Positions 28,238 to 36,833 of a stretch of DNA of 64,000 nt are shown piece by piece; the stretch's first letter is position 1, and the number at the start of each line of letters is the position of its first letter. Location: contig NZ_QOCG01000006.1 in the NCBI RefSeq assembly GCF_003318235.1, positions 248,001 to 312,000 of the forward strand, written 5' to 3'. This stretch comes from Loktanella sp. D2R18. Its GTDB lineage: Bacteria > Pseudomonadota > Alphaproteobacteria > Rhodobacterales > Rhodobacteraceae. A program made the position numbers and the translations under genes. The notes under the pieces were generated by a model. That model saw only the letters and a program-made list of their open reading frames with translations. It was not told the DNA's origin and made no database searches.

Positions 28238-29292
28238 GGTTCTAATCCGGGGGGTGGTGTTGCAGTGGCTGGGTAAAGGGCGATAATTTTGAAAAGGTCG
28301 CCCATTTCGCTAGGGTGGGTCAAGCGCCGATGTGCTTTGATATGCGCGTCACGCGCGTCGCCTTGTAGCTTCTGCGCCAATCTTTGGGCGCGTTGCGTAA
28401 TCCCCAGCCGTTCTAGAAAGACGCCTTGTGGCGTGAGGCGGCTGTATTTGGCGGGGGCTGCATGGGCCGCAATTGCAGCGAAATCGACATGGGTGGTCAG
28501 ATCAGCTTGGCCGGGTTGCTCCAGCGGATCGACCATTTCATGCGCCGAGAGCGCTTGCAGCGTATCGCCCAGCGACTGCCAGTCCCCGTAGTCGATGATC
28601 AGCCCGGCACCGCCAAAACGTGCGATCTTATCCGCGGTTTGTTGCACGATACCTGACAGTGCGGGGCAATGCTCGACCAAATCGCCCGCTTTGGTATCGG
28701 CCAACCGGTGGTCAAGCAGATCAATCGGCGCCGCAGCGGACAGCCCAAGCGTCAGCGCGTCATCAGCCACACCAACCATCCGTTCGCGCCATCCATCCGC
28801 ATCGCGGACAAATTGCCGGATAGGCAACGCGTCAAAGAATTCATTTGCGACCAACCAAAGCGGCTGATCGGGCAGGGTGGTCACATCATTGTGCCAAGTG
28901 GCATCCGCGACGGCGGCAGCTTGTGCTTTGCGCAGCACGGGCGAAGTTTCAACAAAATGCACCGTGAGCGCCGCGTGAAAGCCGGGCACCGATTTCGTCG
29001 CCCGCAAGATATCGGCCATCAATGTACCGCGTCCGGGGCCAAGCTCGGCCAAGGTGATTGGCGTTGGCGCGCCCTGATCCAGCCAGCTTTGTGCCAGCGA
29101 CAGCCCGATTAATTCGCCAAACATTTGGCTAATCTCAGGGGCGGTGGTGAAATCGCCAGTTGCGCCAAACGGGTCGCGGGTTGCGTAATAACCGTGGTCA
29201 GGGTGCATCAGGCAATCAGCCATATAGTCGGCCAATGTGATCGGTCCGCTACGCCCGATCCGGGCAATCATCTGCGTGCCAAGCGGGGTCAC
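28234..29292 (-). CDS. MidA/NDUFAF7-type SAM-dependent methyltransferase
   Basis: A 352-residue class I methyltransferase of the group of NDUFAF7, which methylates an arginine of a complex I subunit in mitochondria; bacterial roles are less clear. Visible: TLADYMADCLMHPDHGYYA near the N-terminus, FTTAPEISQMFGELIG, TLAELGPGRGTLMADIL (SAM loop), ANEFFDALPIRQF and GLIIDYGD. GTG at 29292 overlaps the lgt stop (GTGA) and is preferred over the reading from 29373 that would overlap lgt more. Operon lgt-midA-pgeF. Confidence 0.88.
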   Translation of the reverse strand: MTPLGTQMIARIGRSGPITLADYMADCLMHPDHGYYATRDPFGATGDFTTAPEISQMFGELIGLSLAQSWLDQGAPTPITLAELGPGRGTLMADILRATKSVPGFHAALTVHFVETSPVLRKAQAAAVADATWHNDVTTLPDQPLWLVANEFFDALPIRQFVRDADGWRERMVGVADDALTLGLSAAAPIDLLDHRLADTKAGDLVEHCPALSGIVQQTADKIARFGGAGLIIDYGDWQSLGDTLQALSAHEMVDPLEQPGQADLTTHVDFAAIAAHAAPAKYSRLTPQGVFLERLGITQRAQRLAQKLQGDARDAHIKAHRRLTHPSEMGDLFKIIALYPATATPPPGLEP

Positions 29293-30167
29293 GACCTGCG
29301 GGCCCGCACCACAAGAGCAAGTCCGATGACGATCATTGGCAGGGTCAATGTCTGCCCCATCGTCAGCCCCCATCCGTTGTAATGGAACGCGAGCCCCAAT
29401 TCATTGCCGACGCTTTGGAATTGTGCGTCTGGCTGACGCACGAATTCGACCAGAAACCGTGCCATACCGTAGCCTGCGAAAAACACGCCCGTCAAAAGCC
29501 AAGGTTTCTTGAGCGCGCCAAAGCGGAAGGCCAAAAACATCAAAACGGTGCCAAGCAGCAAGCCTTCAAGCCCGGCCTCATAAATCTGCGATGGGTGGCG
29601 TGCGCAATCCGCGAGGAGCGTCGCGCATGATTGCGCAGCTTGCCCCGGAAAGATCACCCCCCACGGCAAATCGGTCGGGCGGCCCCAAAGTTCCGCATTG
29701 ACGAAATTCGCGCAGCGCACCAGCAAAATGGCCGGGGTGGCGGCGACTGCGATGATGTCGGCCAGTTCTGAAAGGGCAATCTTATTGCGGCGGCTGAACA
29801 GGTAAACCGCAACGATGACACCCAAGAAACCGCCGTGAAATGATAACCCGCCTTCCCAAATTTTGATGATATCAAGCGGATGGGCGATGAAATCGCTGGG
29901 CTTGTAAAACAACACATACCCAAGCCGCCCGCCTGCGATCACGCCGACCACAATATAGGTCAGCAGGTCTTCTAGCTGGCTGGTCTGCATGGGGGGATCG
30001 TTGCGCCAAATATCGGCGCGGCGCAGCGCGTATTTGATCAGCTGCCAGCCTAAGAAAATACCGACGATATAGCCCATCGCGTACCAACGCAGCGCTAAGG
30101 TGCGGCCAAACAAAGTGACCGAGACGATTTCGGGCCCGATATCGGGAAAAGGAATTGCTGCGAACAT
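29289..30167 (-). CDS. lgt: Prolipoprotein diacylglyceryl transferase
   Basis: The 292-residue, seven-span inner-membrane enzyme that transfers diacylglycerol from phosphatidylglycerol to the lipobox Cys. Key family stretches are ALRWYAMGYIVGIFLGW, LGYVLFYKP, SFHGGFLGV (the essential His region), VRCANFVNAELWGRPT, the HPSQIYEAGLEGLLLG block and a C-terminal ARFLVEFVRQPDAQ. First gene of its operon, divergent from ubiK. Confidence 0.95.
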   Translation of the reverse strand: MFAAIPFPDIGPEIVSVTLFGRTLALRWYAMGYIVGIFLGWQLIKYALRRADIWRNDPPMQTSQLEDLLTYIVVGVIAGGRLGYVLFYKPSDFIAHPLDIIKIWEGGLSFHGGFLGVIVAVYLFSRRNKIALSELADIIAVAATPAILLVRCANFVNAELWGRPTDLPWGVIFPGQAAQSCATLLADCARHPSQIYEAGLEGLLLGTVLMFLAFRFGALKKPWLLTGVFFAGYGMARFLVEFVRQPDAQFQSVGNELGLAFHYNGWGLTMGQTLTLPMIVIGLALVVRARRS

Positions 30168-30270
30168 GGGGCTATTCCTCTAACGCGGCTGCGACGAAGT
30201 CAACCAGCTTGGGTGCTTGATCACGGGCTGTTCAGGCCCCATATAGGATGCAACTTGATCGGAGAAGACG

Positions 30271-30516
30271 ATGCAATCTAAGAATAAAATGCTTGATGAT
30301 ATTAGCCAGTTGATGACAAACGCTATGGGCGTCGCCCAAGGGGCTAAGGATGAGGCATCAACCGCGATGTCATCGATGATGGACCGGTGGCTTGCTGACC
30401 GCGATTTTGTGACACGCGAAGAATTCGACGCAGTGCGCGCCATGGCCCAAAAAGCCCGTGAAGAAAACGAAGCACTGGCAGCGCGGATTGCAACGCTTGA
30501 AGGGAAGTCTTCTTAG
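30271..30516 (+). CDS. ubiK: Accessory factor UbiK-family protein (BMFP)
   Basis: An 81-residue all-helical protein: N-terminal amphipathic helix with alanines and methionines, the central DRWLADRDFVTREEFDAVRAMA stretch in which the conserved VxREEFDxv motif sits, and a C-terminal coiled coil ending in LEAR/LATLEGK-like heptads (AARIATLEG). UbiK/BMFP proteins trimerise and assist the aerobic ubiquinone complex. Size matches. The gene is divergent from lgt and monocistronic as far as seen. Confidence 0.8.
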   Translation: MQSKNKMLDDISQLMTNAMGVAQGAKDEASTAMSSMMDRWLADRDFVTREEFDAVRAMAQKAREENEALAARIATLEGKSS

Positions 30517-30577
30517 GCTGCGGGTATTGGCGCTCGCGAGAACGATTTGATCGTCAAGAAAAATTTGTGAACGAAAA

Positions 30578-30931
30578 ATGTCAGATAATATTGATGAAAA
30601 GCCTCAGAATCTGAAGGCGACGATTCTAAGGTTTTTGGGTTTAGCAGCCATATTTTTACCCGCGTTCGATACAGTTTTTAATCTGGGTATCTGGCTTGTC
30701 CATTCTGTAATGACTGGACTGAAAAGTGGTTCGGGACATGTCGTCTTTTACCAAGAGCAGGGCTGGTTTCTTTATATATACTTCTTTTGCGTAATCGGCG
30801 GGTTTATTGCTTGGGTCTGTGCTTTTTCTTGCGGTGTCCGCAGAAAGCTTGGCTGGACGCTCGCAATGATTTTAACGGCTACCATATCGTTTGTTTGGCA
30901 ATTTGTGGTTACATTTGCCATGTTCCAATAG
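30578..30931 (+). CDS. Unknown four-span membrane protein
   Basis: Not recognised. A 117-residue protein with predicted spans near 18-38, 40-55 (weaker), 62-85 and 92-115, joined by short loops, and a hydrophilic 15-residue N-terminus. A+T rich compared with ubiK upstream, likely an accessory gene. Start ATG at 30578 is the only good candidate. Confidence 0.55.
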   Translation: MSDNIDEKPQNLKATILRFLGLAAIFLPAFDTVFNLGIWLVHSVMTGLKSGSGHVVFYQEQGWFLYIYFFCVIGGFIAWVCAFSCGVRRKLGWTLAMILTATISFVWQFVVTFAMFQ

Positions 30932-31088
30932 ATGAATATGTTGAATGAAATGTGAGTAGGCGAACTTTAATCTATGTTCTTTGCGCACAACTGACTTAAC
31001 AGTGCTTTCCTGGTCCTTAGTCAATGGCCATTTGACAGAAATTTGCATTATTATCAGTATGTTGCCTGTTGCTGGGCTTGGCAAAGGA

Positions 31089-31275
31089 TTAGGAAGCGAC
31101 CAGCATATCCAATGCTGCTTGTAGATCGTCTTTATCGATCATCTCAGTGACTGTGACGTACTAGCGGGTGCCAACCAAAATTCCGACGACGTGCGCGCGT
31201 GGTGCGAGTATGATCCGCTGGTCAGGAATGTCATTCTTGATCTTTAGGGGGGCAATCTTTTCGATCAAAGCGTTA
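31089..31275 (-). pseudogene. Decayed duplicate of the 3' end of the M42 peptidase gene
   Basis: Translated on the minus strand this stretch reads NALIEKIAPLKIKNDIP...QRIILA, then VVGILVGTR, an in-frame TAG, and VTEMIDKDDLQAALDMLVA before TAA. It aligns end to end with the last 70 residues of the intact M42 gene at 32502 (KALVKEIEALAVKNNIP..., VVGTRYIHTVTEMIEKDDLQ), with the internal segment around GGQDGAAAQQAAAG missing and one stop acquired. The copy is diverged at the DNA level too, so duplication is old or the copy came from a relative. No 5' part is present. Confidence 0.85.
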
Positions 31276-31276
31276 C

Positions 31277-31303
31277 CCGCCCTCACTGATTAAGTAAGGG
31301 CGG
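31277..31303. terminator. Hairpin next to the pseudogene, possible terminator
   Basis: CCGCCCT pairs with AGGGCGG, with a further ACT/AGT pairing around the loop GATTA. The plus-strand side continues ATTTATCGTTTT, while the minus side has no T run, so it would terminate mainly plus-strand transcription; for the minus-strand gene ending at 31323 it may only stabilise the 3' end. Confidence 0.45.
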
Positions 31304-31322
31304 ATTTATCGTTTTATCGGGG

Positions 31323-32369
31323 TTACTCGGATACCCATTGCGCGGTTGCGTTTATTTCCGCGCGACAATTCATCTGTGGAATATCAACAACCAACATGTA
31401 TTCGATCTGCTCTGGGTTGATCACATCAAGTGTTGACGACACCCGGACGTTGGCGCCTGACTGTTGGATGTCAACCATTGTGACATGCCAGCTATCTGCA
31501 CCCTTGCGCCATGATCCACCCATTGCGTTGCTGTCATCAAGCAATGGTGTTGGCGACCACGGGGACGGCCAAGTAATGTTACGGGTGACAGTTCCTGTTG
31601 CCATCTGCGCTTGCGCTTGGGCCATGACTTCGGCGGGGCAGGACCCACCATCAAAATCGGCGACCGTGATGTTCCAATTTCCGTCATAGGCTTCTGGCGC
31701 AACGCTAACTTCGCAAAGTACGGCCATTTCGAGAGGGGACAAAATTGACCACGTGATCAGGCCCTGGGTGTCATAATATAGGCCTGTGGCATTATCCGGC
31801 ATGTCAGGTGCATAGTTCCATGCTTCCAATTGGCCTTTTGTTCCGTTCTGAACAAAGGTCTGAATTTCGCCTTCTGCGTTGCAAAAGTATTTCGTTAACG
31901 CGATTATGTCTTGTTCTACGCATATCTCATCGAGTTGCGCATCAGTTTCGGCTGTCCAGCGCCCGCTTCCGGTTGGGTCAACGGATATGCGTTGCCCGTC
32001 TGCTGGCGCAAACCGATCAATGCCAAGTTCTGCCATTTTTGTGATGTCGCCGGCAACGATTTGCAAGGGATATAGATCACCATCAGGGCCGCATTGCATT
32101 GCCGTGACATACTCAGGCGTGGCACAAAATGTTTCTACTTCGGGCAGTGTCATCCACACCGCCGCATCAAGCTGCGTCACCAAGACGACATGATCATCCG
32201 TCGGTCGACCATATTCGCTAAGCATCAGTTCATCATTGTATGCGTTTAAGGTGCTATCCGCGACTTGTACGGCTTCTTTTTCTTGGCATTCATATGTCGG
32301 CACAACGATTTCCGCAGCCGCTGTTTGCGCCAAGACCATGAGTGGTAAAGTACATAAAAATTGTTTCAT
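31323..32369 (-). CDS. Unknown exported cysteine-containing protein, 348 residues
   Basis: Not recognised. Signal peptide MKQFLCTLPLMVLAQTAAAE. The mature part has about nine cysteines spread through the sequence (ECQ, FCA, QCG, ICV, FCN, LCE, SCP, NCR), suggesting several disulphides and a periplasmic or surface location; many acidic residues and few lysines agree with an exported protein. It lies between the M42 gene and the decayed M42 copy, so it may have entered with that rearrangement. Confidence 0.6.
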   Translation of the reverse strand: MKQFLCTLPLMVLAQTAAAEIVVPTYECQEKEAVQVADSTLNAYNDELMLSEYGRPTDDHVVLVTQLDAAVWMTLPEVETFCATPEYVTAMQCGPDGDLYPLQIVAGDITKMAELGIDRFAPADGQRISVDPTGSGRWTAETDAQLDEICVEQDIIALTKYFCNAEGEIQTFVQNGTKGQLEAWNYAPDMPDNATGLYYDTQGLITWSILSPLEMAVLCEVSVAPEAYDGNWNITVADFDGGSCPAEVMAQAQAQMATGTVTRNITWPSPWSPTPLLDDSNAMGGSWRKGADSWHVTMVDIQQSGANVRVSSTLDVINPEQIEYMLVVDIPQMNCRAEINATAQWVSE

Positions 32370-32385
32370 ATTATATCGTCCTATT

Positions 32386-32414
32386 AAAAAGGCCTTCCCA
32401 AAAAAAGGAAGGCC
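32386..32414 (-). terminator. Rho-independent terminator after the M42 peptidase gene
   Basis: On the minus strand GGCCTTCC and GGAAGGCC form a perfect 8-bp stem, with a T-rich loop, followed by TTTTT. It lies about 90 bases past the M42 stop and separates that gene from the exported-protein gene downstream. Confidence 0.8.
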
Positions 32415-32501
32415 GACCAGTGTGTTGTGCGCCCGCCTTGATGAAAAATCAAGTCAGGAGAACCCTACTGCTCTAGCCCGCGTTCCAGTTCGCCACCTAA
32501 C

Positions 32502-33533
32502 TTAGTATTCTGACAAATAAGCCACCAAAATATCCAATGCGGCTTGGAGGTCGTCTTTTTCGATCATCTCGGTCACGGTGTGGATATAACGTGTCCCAAC
32601 CACGATCCCGACCGCGCGTGCGCCTGCGGCGGCTTGCTGTGCGGCGGCGCCGTCTTGGCCACCTGCGGCAAGCATGGTGCGCTGGTAGGGGATGTTATTT
32701 TTTACGGCCAAAGCTTCGATTTCTTTGACCAAGGCTTTGTCTGCGATGAAAGAACTATCGCGGATATGTAGGCCGAACCCTTTGCCTTGCAGGGTTGTTG
32801 CGTCTTTTTCAGGGATGCCGGGCGTGTCGCAAGCAAGCGTAGTGTCGATGCCAAGCCCGATATCGGGTTTGATTGCAAAAGATGCCGTGCGTGCGCCGCG
32901 CAGGCCGACCTCTTCTTGGCAGGTAAAGGCGACGTGGATTTCGGCGCTGCGGCCTTTGTCACCCAGCTGGCGGATCGCTTCGATACCCAGCCAGCAGGCA
33001 ATCCGGTTATCAAGCGCCTTGGACACGAATTTATCGCCCATTTCCAAGAACGGTTCATCCATCACGACAAAATCGCCAACCTTCACCACATCATGCGCCT
33101 TGGCACCCATGCCCAGATCGACGAAAAATTCACCCACGGCGGGGATTTTCTTGCGGTCCTCGGGCGAGGCGATGTGGACGGGCTTGCCGCCCGGGTTCAT
33201 CACGCCCTTATAGTCGCCGTCGTCGGTGCACACCAAAACGCGGCGCGAAAACAGATTGCGCGGGTCAAACCCGCCCACAGGCTGCAGGTAAAGATAGCCG
33301 TTCTTGTCGATATGGCTGACCAAAAAGCCGATTTCATCCATGTGGCACAGCAGCATGATTTTCAGCGGGTCCGTGCCGCTTGCGCTGCGTTTGCACAAAA
33401 GCGAGCCCATCGGGTCAACCGTTATTTCATCAAACAGCCCGTCGATTTCAGATGTAATCAGGTCACGCACCCGGTCTTCGTTGCCAGGCACACCAGAGGT
33501 TTCACATAGACGTTTGAGTAGGTCGGTATTCAT
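32502..33533 (-). CDS. M42 family metallopeptidase (FrvX/glutamyl aminopeptidase-like)
   Basis: A 343-residue di-metal aminopeptidase. Metal-ligand motifs: LLCHMDEIGFLV (His 65 region), SKALDNRI (bridging Asp), FTCQEEVGLRGA (catalytic Glu pair), GIDTTLACDTPG and the late HTVTEMIEKDDL (His). Members are cytosolic dodecamers that trim peptides. Start ATG at 33533 gives a normal length. The 3' end of this gene exists a second time in decayed form at 31089. Confidence 0.92.
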   Translation of the reverse strand: MNTDLLKRLCETSGVPGNEDRVRDLITSEIDGLFDEITVDPMGSLLCKRSASGTDPLKIMLLCHMDEIGFLVSHIDKNGYLYLQPVGGFDPRNLFSRRVLVCTDDGDYKGVMNPGGKPVHIASPEDRKKIPAVGEFFVDLGMGAKAHDVVKVGDFVVMDEPFLEMGDKFVSKALDNRIACWLGIEAIRQLGDKGRSAEIHVAFTCQEEVGLRGARTASFAIKPDIGLGIDTTLACDTPGIPEKDATTLQGKGFGLHIRDSSFIADKALVKEIEALAVKNNIPYQRTMLAAGGQDGAAAQQAAAGARAVGIVVGTRYIHTVTEMIEKDDLQAALDILVAYLSEY

Positions 33534-33617
33534 GGGGGCTCCTAGGTTTTGGCAACCCTAAGGCCAATTTTCCGATTTGCAACTGCGTCTGAGAGGTTCC
33601 GACGTAATGAGGAGCGA

Positions 33618-34901
33618 TTAGCTCGAAGAATTGATATTGCGTCGTCTTTTGAATGGTCTCGAACTTTGAGAGGGATCAAACGAAGAATCGCGTTTTCGCT
33701 TTTTGCTATCAGCGTCTAGACGCTTTTTCGTGACATTTGTTTTCTTGTAAGCATGTCTCCTGAGTTTCTTCTGGCTGTCACGACTGAGTTGGCTATCGGT
33801 GAAAAGCCTTCCGCTCGTCTCGACGATTGATTGCCCGGTACTGTCGAACGCGATACCGCGGCCAAGGCGATGCGGCGACATATCGCGTACAGCCCTAGAT
33901 CCGGGCGTAAGTTCGCGTTCTTGGGAATGGTGGGCGGTCCGGGTGCGTGATCGCCCTTGTCTCTCTTGCGTGTGAAGATGTGCCGCACTGCTAACAACAA
34001 CATTAACCGCCGTGTGCTGTCCGACATCAGGAATGTTACCATGAATTTCATTGAACGCCTTTAGAAACTCTTTGATCGCTGCATTTTTTCGAGGGTCGTC
34101 GTTTGCCTTCGTCGCTTTTATCAGTTCGTCGCGCGCGGCTTTGGCGTTGCTAACCGACAAGTGCGCATCGCGCATGTATTGCGCCTTCTTTTTATATACA
34201 GCCTTGAGAGTTCTATCCGATTTGATATCAGCGAATGCGTTGGTTGACTGTTCTATTCGCGCAAGGGTGCCGTCGATCAGACGCTCAGTCCAGCGTGTGA
34301 GGTCGCCGTCATCCTCTTGGTTTTCGGCAAAACGCCGTGTGCTTTCGCGGATGTCGCGGAATGACATGCGGTGTGGTAATGCTAAATCGTTGGCGGCAAG
34401 CGCAATATCCAAAAGGTCCACGCGATAAGACAGCGACGCTGAAATTTTGGCGAGGTTATATGCGCGTTGCGAAAAATTCGGGCGTCCGTACGGCCCATTT
34501 TGTGTTTGCGGGGGGTACACCTTAACAAGCTCTGCGATAAGTCCATTTAACGATGGAAATTTATTGAGTACCCTGCTTTTCGCCATCTCTCGTAGTTCGG
34601 ATTTCCAGCCGCGTTTGATGGCTACGCCGCTTTCATCGATTTCTTTGACCAACGCCTTAGTTGCGTTGCCTCCATAAGAATCGAAGCTCCGTTCGTCTCC
34701 GCGGATATTAATGCGCCGCTGAATAATACTGCTTTGATTTGAACGTTGTTGTAAAGCTTGTAGCTTTTGGGTGGCGGCACTGGTCTTCGAACTATCTGCC
34801 AGTGCACGAAGAGAAACACTGCCCGGATGCGACCGTGTCATTGCCGGCGCTTTGTTTGGCGCCGCGTTGGCATGATATGCTTGTTTGGGTGCATGTTGCA
34901 T
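33618..34901 (-). CDS. Unusual basic protein with eCIS-cargo-like N-terminus, candidate effector
   Basis: A 427-residue protein without signal peptide or spans. The N-terminal part (about 28-62: SLRALADSS, KLQALQQRSNQSSIIQRR) resembles the LQAMA-type/xxIQR repeats that precede toxins in extracellular contractile injection systems (eCIS), and the next part (RGWKSELREMAKSR) also resembles domains I recall after that leader. The middle (about 85-300) is helical. The last 130 residues are Arg/Lys/Ser/His rich with two nuclear-localisation-like clusters (KKRKR and PFKRRR). No catalytic motif was seen. No eCIS structural gene is in this window. Composition and coding style differ from neighbours. 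Function is inference. Confidence 0.6.
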   Translation of the reverse strand: MQHAPKQAYHANAAPNKAPAMTRSHPGSVSLRALADSSKTSAATQKLQALQQRSNQSSIIQRRINIRGDERSFDSYGGNATKALVKEIDESGVAIKRGWKSELREMAKSRVLNKFPSLNGLIAELVKVYPPQTQNGPYGRPNFSQRAYNLAKISASLSYRVDLLDIALAANDLALPHRMSFRDIRESTRRFAENQEDDGDLTRWTERLIDGTLARIEQSTNAFADIKSDRTLKAVYKKKAQYMRDAHLSVSNAKAARDELIKATKANDDPRKNAAIKEFLKAFNEIHGNIPDVGQHTAVNVVVSSAAHLHTQERQGRSRTRTAHHSQERELTPGSRAVRDMSPHRLGRGIAFDSTGQSIVETSGRLFTDSQLSRDSQKKLRRHAYKKTNVTKKRLDADSKKRKRDSSFDPSQSSRPFKRRRNINSSS

Positions 34902-35106
34902 GACCTAAGAATGCATACTTTAGTCTTGTTATCCACAACAATTACGTGTGCGCCCCGACTTATCCCCGAAAATCTCCTTTACAGAATCTGAATCCGCTGC
35001 AACGATATGTAGTGGGGGATAAACATGAACAACACAGCCCCTTGAGTAGGTACATAGCGCTAGGTGACTGCCATTACCTTTGCGCCAACGTAGCGAGGCA
35101 GGCACA

Positions 35107-35610
35107 ATGGCACTTTCCGAGCACTATCTTGAGGCCGAAGATGCCCACCCGATTGATCTGGTGGAACATATTGCAGAGCATCACCAATGGGAGTTCGATC
35201 GCGTCCATGATGACCAAATTGCAATGTTGGTCAAAGGCCAGTGGCGCAACTATTCCATCACGCTTGCTTGGTCCGCCTATGATGAAACGCTGCGCTTGAT
35301 TTGTACCTATGATATGGAACCGCCGACGGATCGCTTGCCAGTGCTTTACGAGACCTTGAACACGATCAATGATCGTTGTTGGGCCGGATCGTTTACATGG
35401 TGGGACGAGCAAAAACTAATGGTTTATCGCTATGGTTTGATGCTCGCGGGCGATCAGGTGGCTGGCCCCGATCAAATCGATACGATGATTAACGCTGCTG
35501 TGAATGCCTGCGAACAGTATTATCCAGCCATTCAACTGGTCACATGGGCGGATAACACCCCCGCAGAGGCGGTGCAGATTGCCATTGGTGGGGCCTACGG
35601 GCGCGCCTAA
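35107..35610 (+). CDS. YbjN domain-containing protein
   Basis: A 167-residue soluble protein with the YbjN/T3SS-chaperone-like fold: a negatively charged start (ALSEHYLEAEDAHPIDLVEHIAEHHQWEFD), a GQWRNYSITLAWSAYDETLRLIC beta-hairpin and a helical C-terminal segment. In Rhodobacteraceae it commonly lies before proC, as here. I start at 35107, with GAGG eight bases upstream; 35080 would add nine residues. The 205 bases before it (34902-35106) hold no gene; one perfect DnaA-box-like TTATCCACA lies at 34929. Confidence 0.85.
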   Translation: MALSEHYLEAEDAHPIDLVEHIAEHHQWEFDRVHDDQIAMLVKGQWRNYSITLAWSAYDETLRLICTYDMEPPTDRLPVLYETLNTINDRCWAGSFTWWDEQKLMVYRYGLMLAGDQVAGPDQIDTMINAAVNACEQYYPAIQLVTWADNTPAEAVQIAIGGAYGRA

Positions 35611-35683
35611 GTCTGGCGCGTTTGGGGGTTTCACGTCTGCGCCGCTTTGCGTAATCTTGTGCCAATCAAACAGTTAGGTACAG

Positions 35684-36502
35684 ATGATGGATATGCATGA
35701 CGTCGCAAAGCGCGGCCTTGTTCTTTTGGGATGTGGCAAGATGGGCTCGGCCATGCTTGCGGGTTGGTTGCGCAATGGATTGCCCGCTGCGTCAGTTTGG
35801 GTGATCGACCCGAACCCGTCAGACTGGTTGAAAATGCAAGGCGTGAATATCGGCGCAGACCTGCCGGAATCCCCTGCGATTGTTGTGGTCGCTGTTAAAC
35901 CGCAGATGATGGCCGAGGCGCTGCCAGATGTCACATCATTGGGCGGCGGCGCGACATTGGTCATATCCGTCGCAGCGGGTACGCCACTAAAGATGTTCGA
36001 ACACATGCTGGGCGACAACACCCCAATTATCCGCGCGATGCCAAACACGCCCGCTGCAATTGGGCGCGGGATTACGGCGTTGATCGGTAATGCGGCCACG
36101 GGTAGTGCCGATATGGATATGGCCGAGGCTTTGCTTGCCGCTGTTGGCCAAGTTGTGCGCCTTGACAGCGAAGACCAAATGGATGCGGTGACCGCCGTGT
36201 CAGGTTCCGGCCCCGCCTATGTATTCCATCTGATCGAAACGCTGGCTGCAGCGGGTGTATCCCAAGGATTGCCTGCTGATCTGGCGATGGCATTGGCCAA
36301 AGCAACCGTTGGCGGCGCAGGCGAATTGGCTGAAACGGCGGACGAAGACCCGGCCCAGTTGCGCGTCAACGTCACATCACCCAATGGAACGACCCAAGCC
36401 GCGCTTGAGGTCTTGATGGATAAAGACGCTGGTTTTCCAGCGTTGTTACAGCGCGCTGTGTCGGCGGCTGCGGATCGGTCAAAGGAATTGAGCCGTGGAT
36501 GA
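35684..36502 (+). CDS. proC: Pyrroline-5-carboxylate reductase
   Basis: A 272-residue ProC that reduces pyrroline-5-carboxylate to proline with NAD(P)H. The nucleotide loop is GCGKMGSAMLAGWL, then AVKPQMM, RAMPNTPAAIGRGITAL (substrate loop) and the C-terminal SGSGPAYVFHLIETL and SPNGTTQAALEVL blocks. First of three overlapping genes (proC, tRNA-binding protein, hydroxyacid dehydrogenase). Confidence 0.95.
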   Translation: MMDMHDVAKRGLVLLGCGKMGSAMLAGWLRNGLPAASVWVIDPNPSDWLKMQGVNIGADLPESPAIVVVAVKPQMMAEALPDVTSLGGGATLVISVAAGTPLKMFEHMLGDNTPIIRAMPNTPAAIGRGITALIGNAATGSADMDMAEALLAAVGQVVRLDSEDQMDAVTAVSGSGPAYVFHLIETLAAAGVSQGLPADLAMALAKATVGGAGELAETADEDPAQLRVNVTSPNGTTQAALEVLMDKDAGFPALLQRAVSAAADRSKELSRG

Positions 36503-36833
36503 GATCAGCTTTGACGATTTTCTAAAAGTCGATGTGCGTGTCGGCACTGTTCTGCGCGCCGAACCCTATCCAGAGGCCCGCAAACCTGCCATCAAGCTTT
36601 GGATCGATTTTGGCGGCGACATCGGCGAAAAGAAAACATCGGCGCAAATCACGGTGCATTACACGCCCGAAGCCTTGGTTGGGAAACAGGTCTTGGCCGT
36701 GGTGAATTTCCCGCCGCGTCAGATCGGTAAATTCATGTCCGAGGTTCTTGTGTTGGGTATGCCCGATAACAATGGCGCGGTTGTCTTGGTTGGGCCGGAT
36801 CAAAATGTTCCTGTTGGGGGAAGATTACATTGA
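36495..36833 (+). CDS. csaA: tRNA-binding domain protein, CsaA-like
   Basis: A 112-residue protein that is only an OB-fold tRNA-binding domain: DFLKVDVRVGTVLRAEPYPEARKPA, SAQITVHY, GKQVLAVVNFPPRQIG and SEVLVLGMPD. These are the CsaA (secretion chaperone-like, EMAPII/MetRS C-terminal type) markers. Its first codons overlap proC by eight bases, and its stop overlaps the next gene's TTG (TTGA). Possible tRNA-binding or chaperone role. Confidence 0.85.
   Translation: MDEISFDDFLKVDVRVGTVLRAEPYPEARKPAIKLWIDFGGDIGEKKTSAQITVHYTPEALVGKQVLAVVNFPPRQIGKFMSEVLVLGMPDNNGAVVLVGPDQNVPVGGRLH

Noticed and set aside
34929..34937. Perfect DnaA-box-like TTATCCACA
   Set aside because: A single box without neighbours, AT-rich unwinding region or replication gene nearby; a lone nonamer is expected by chance.
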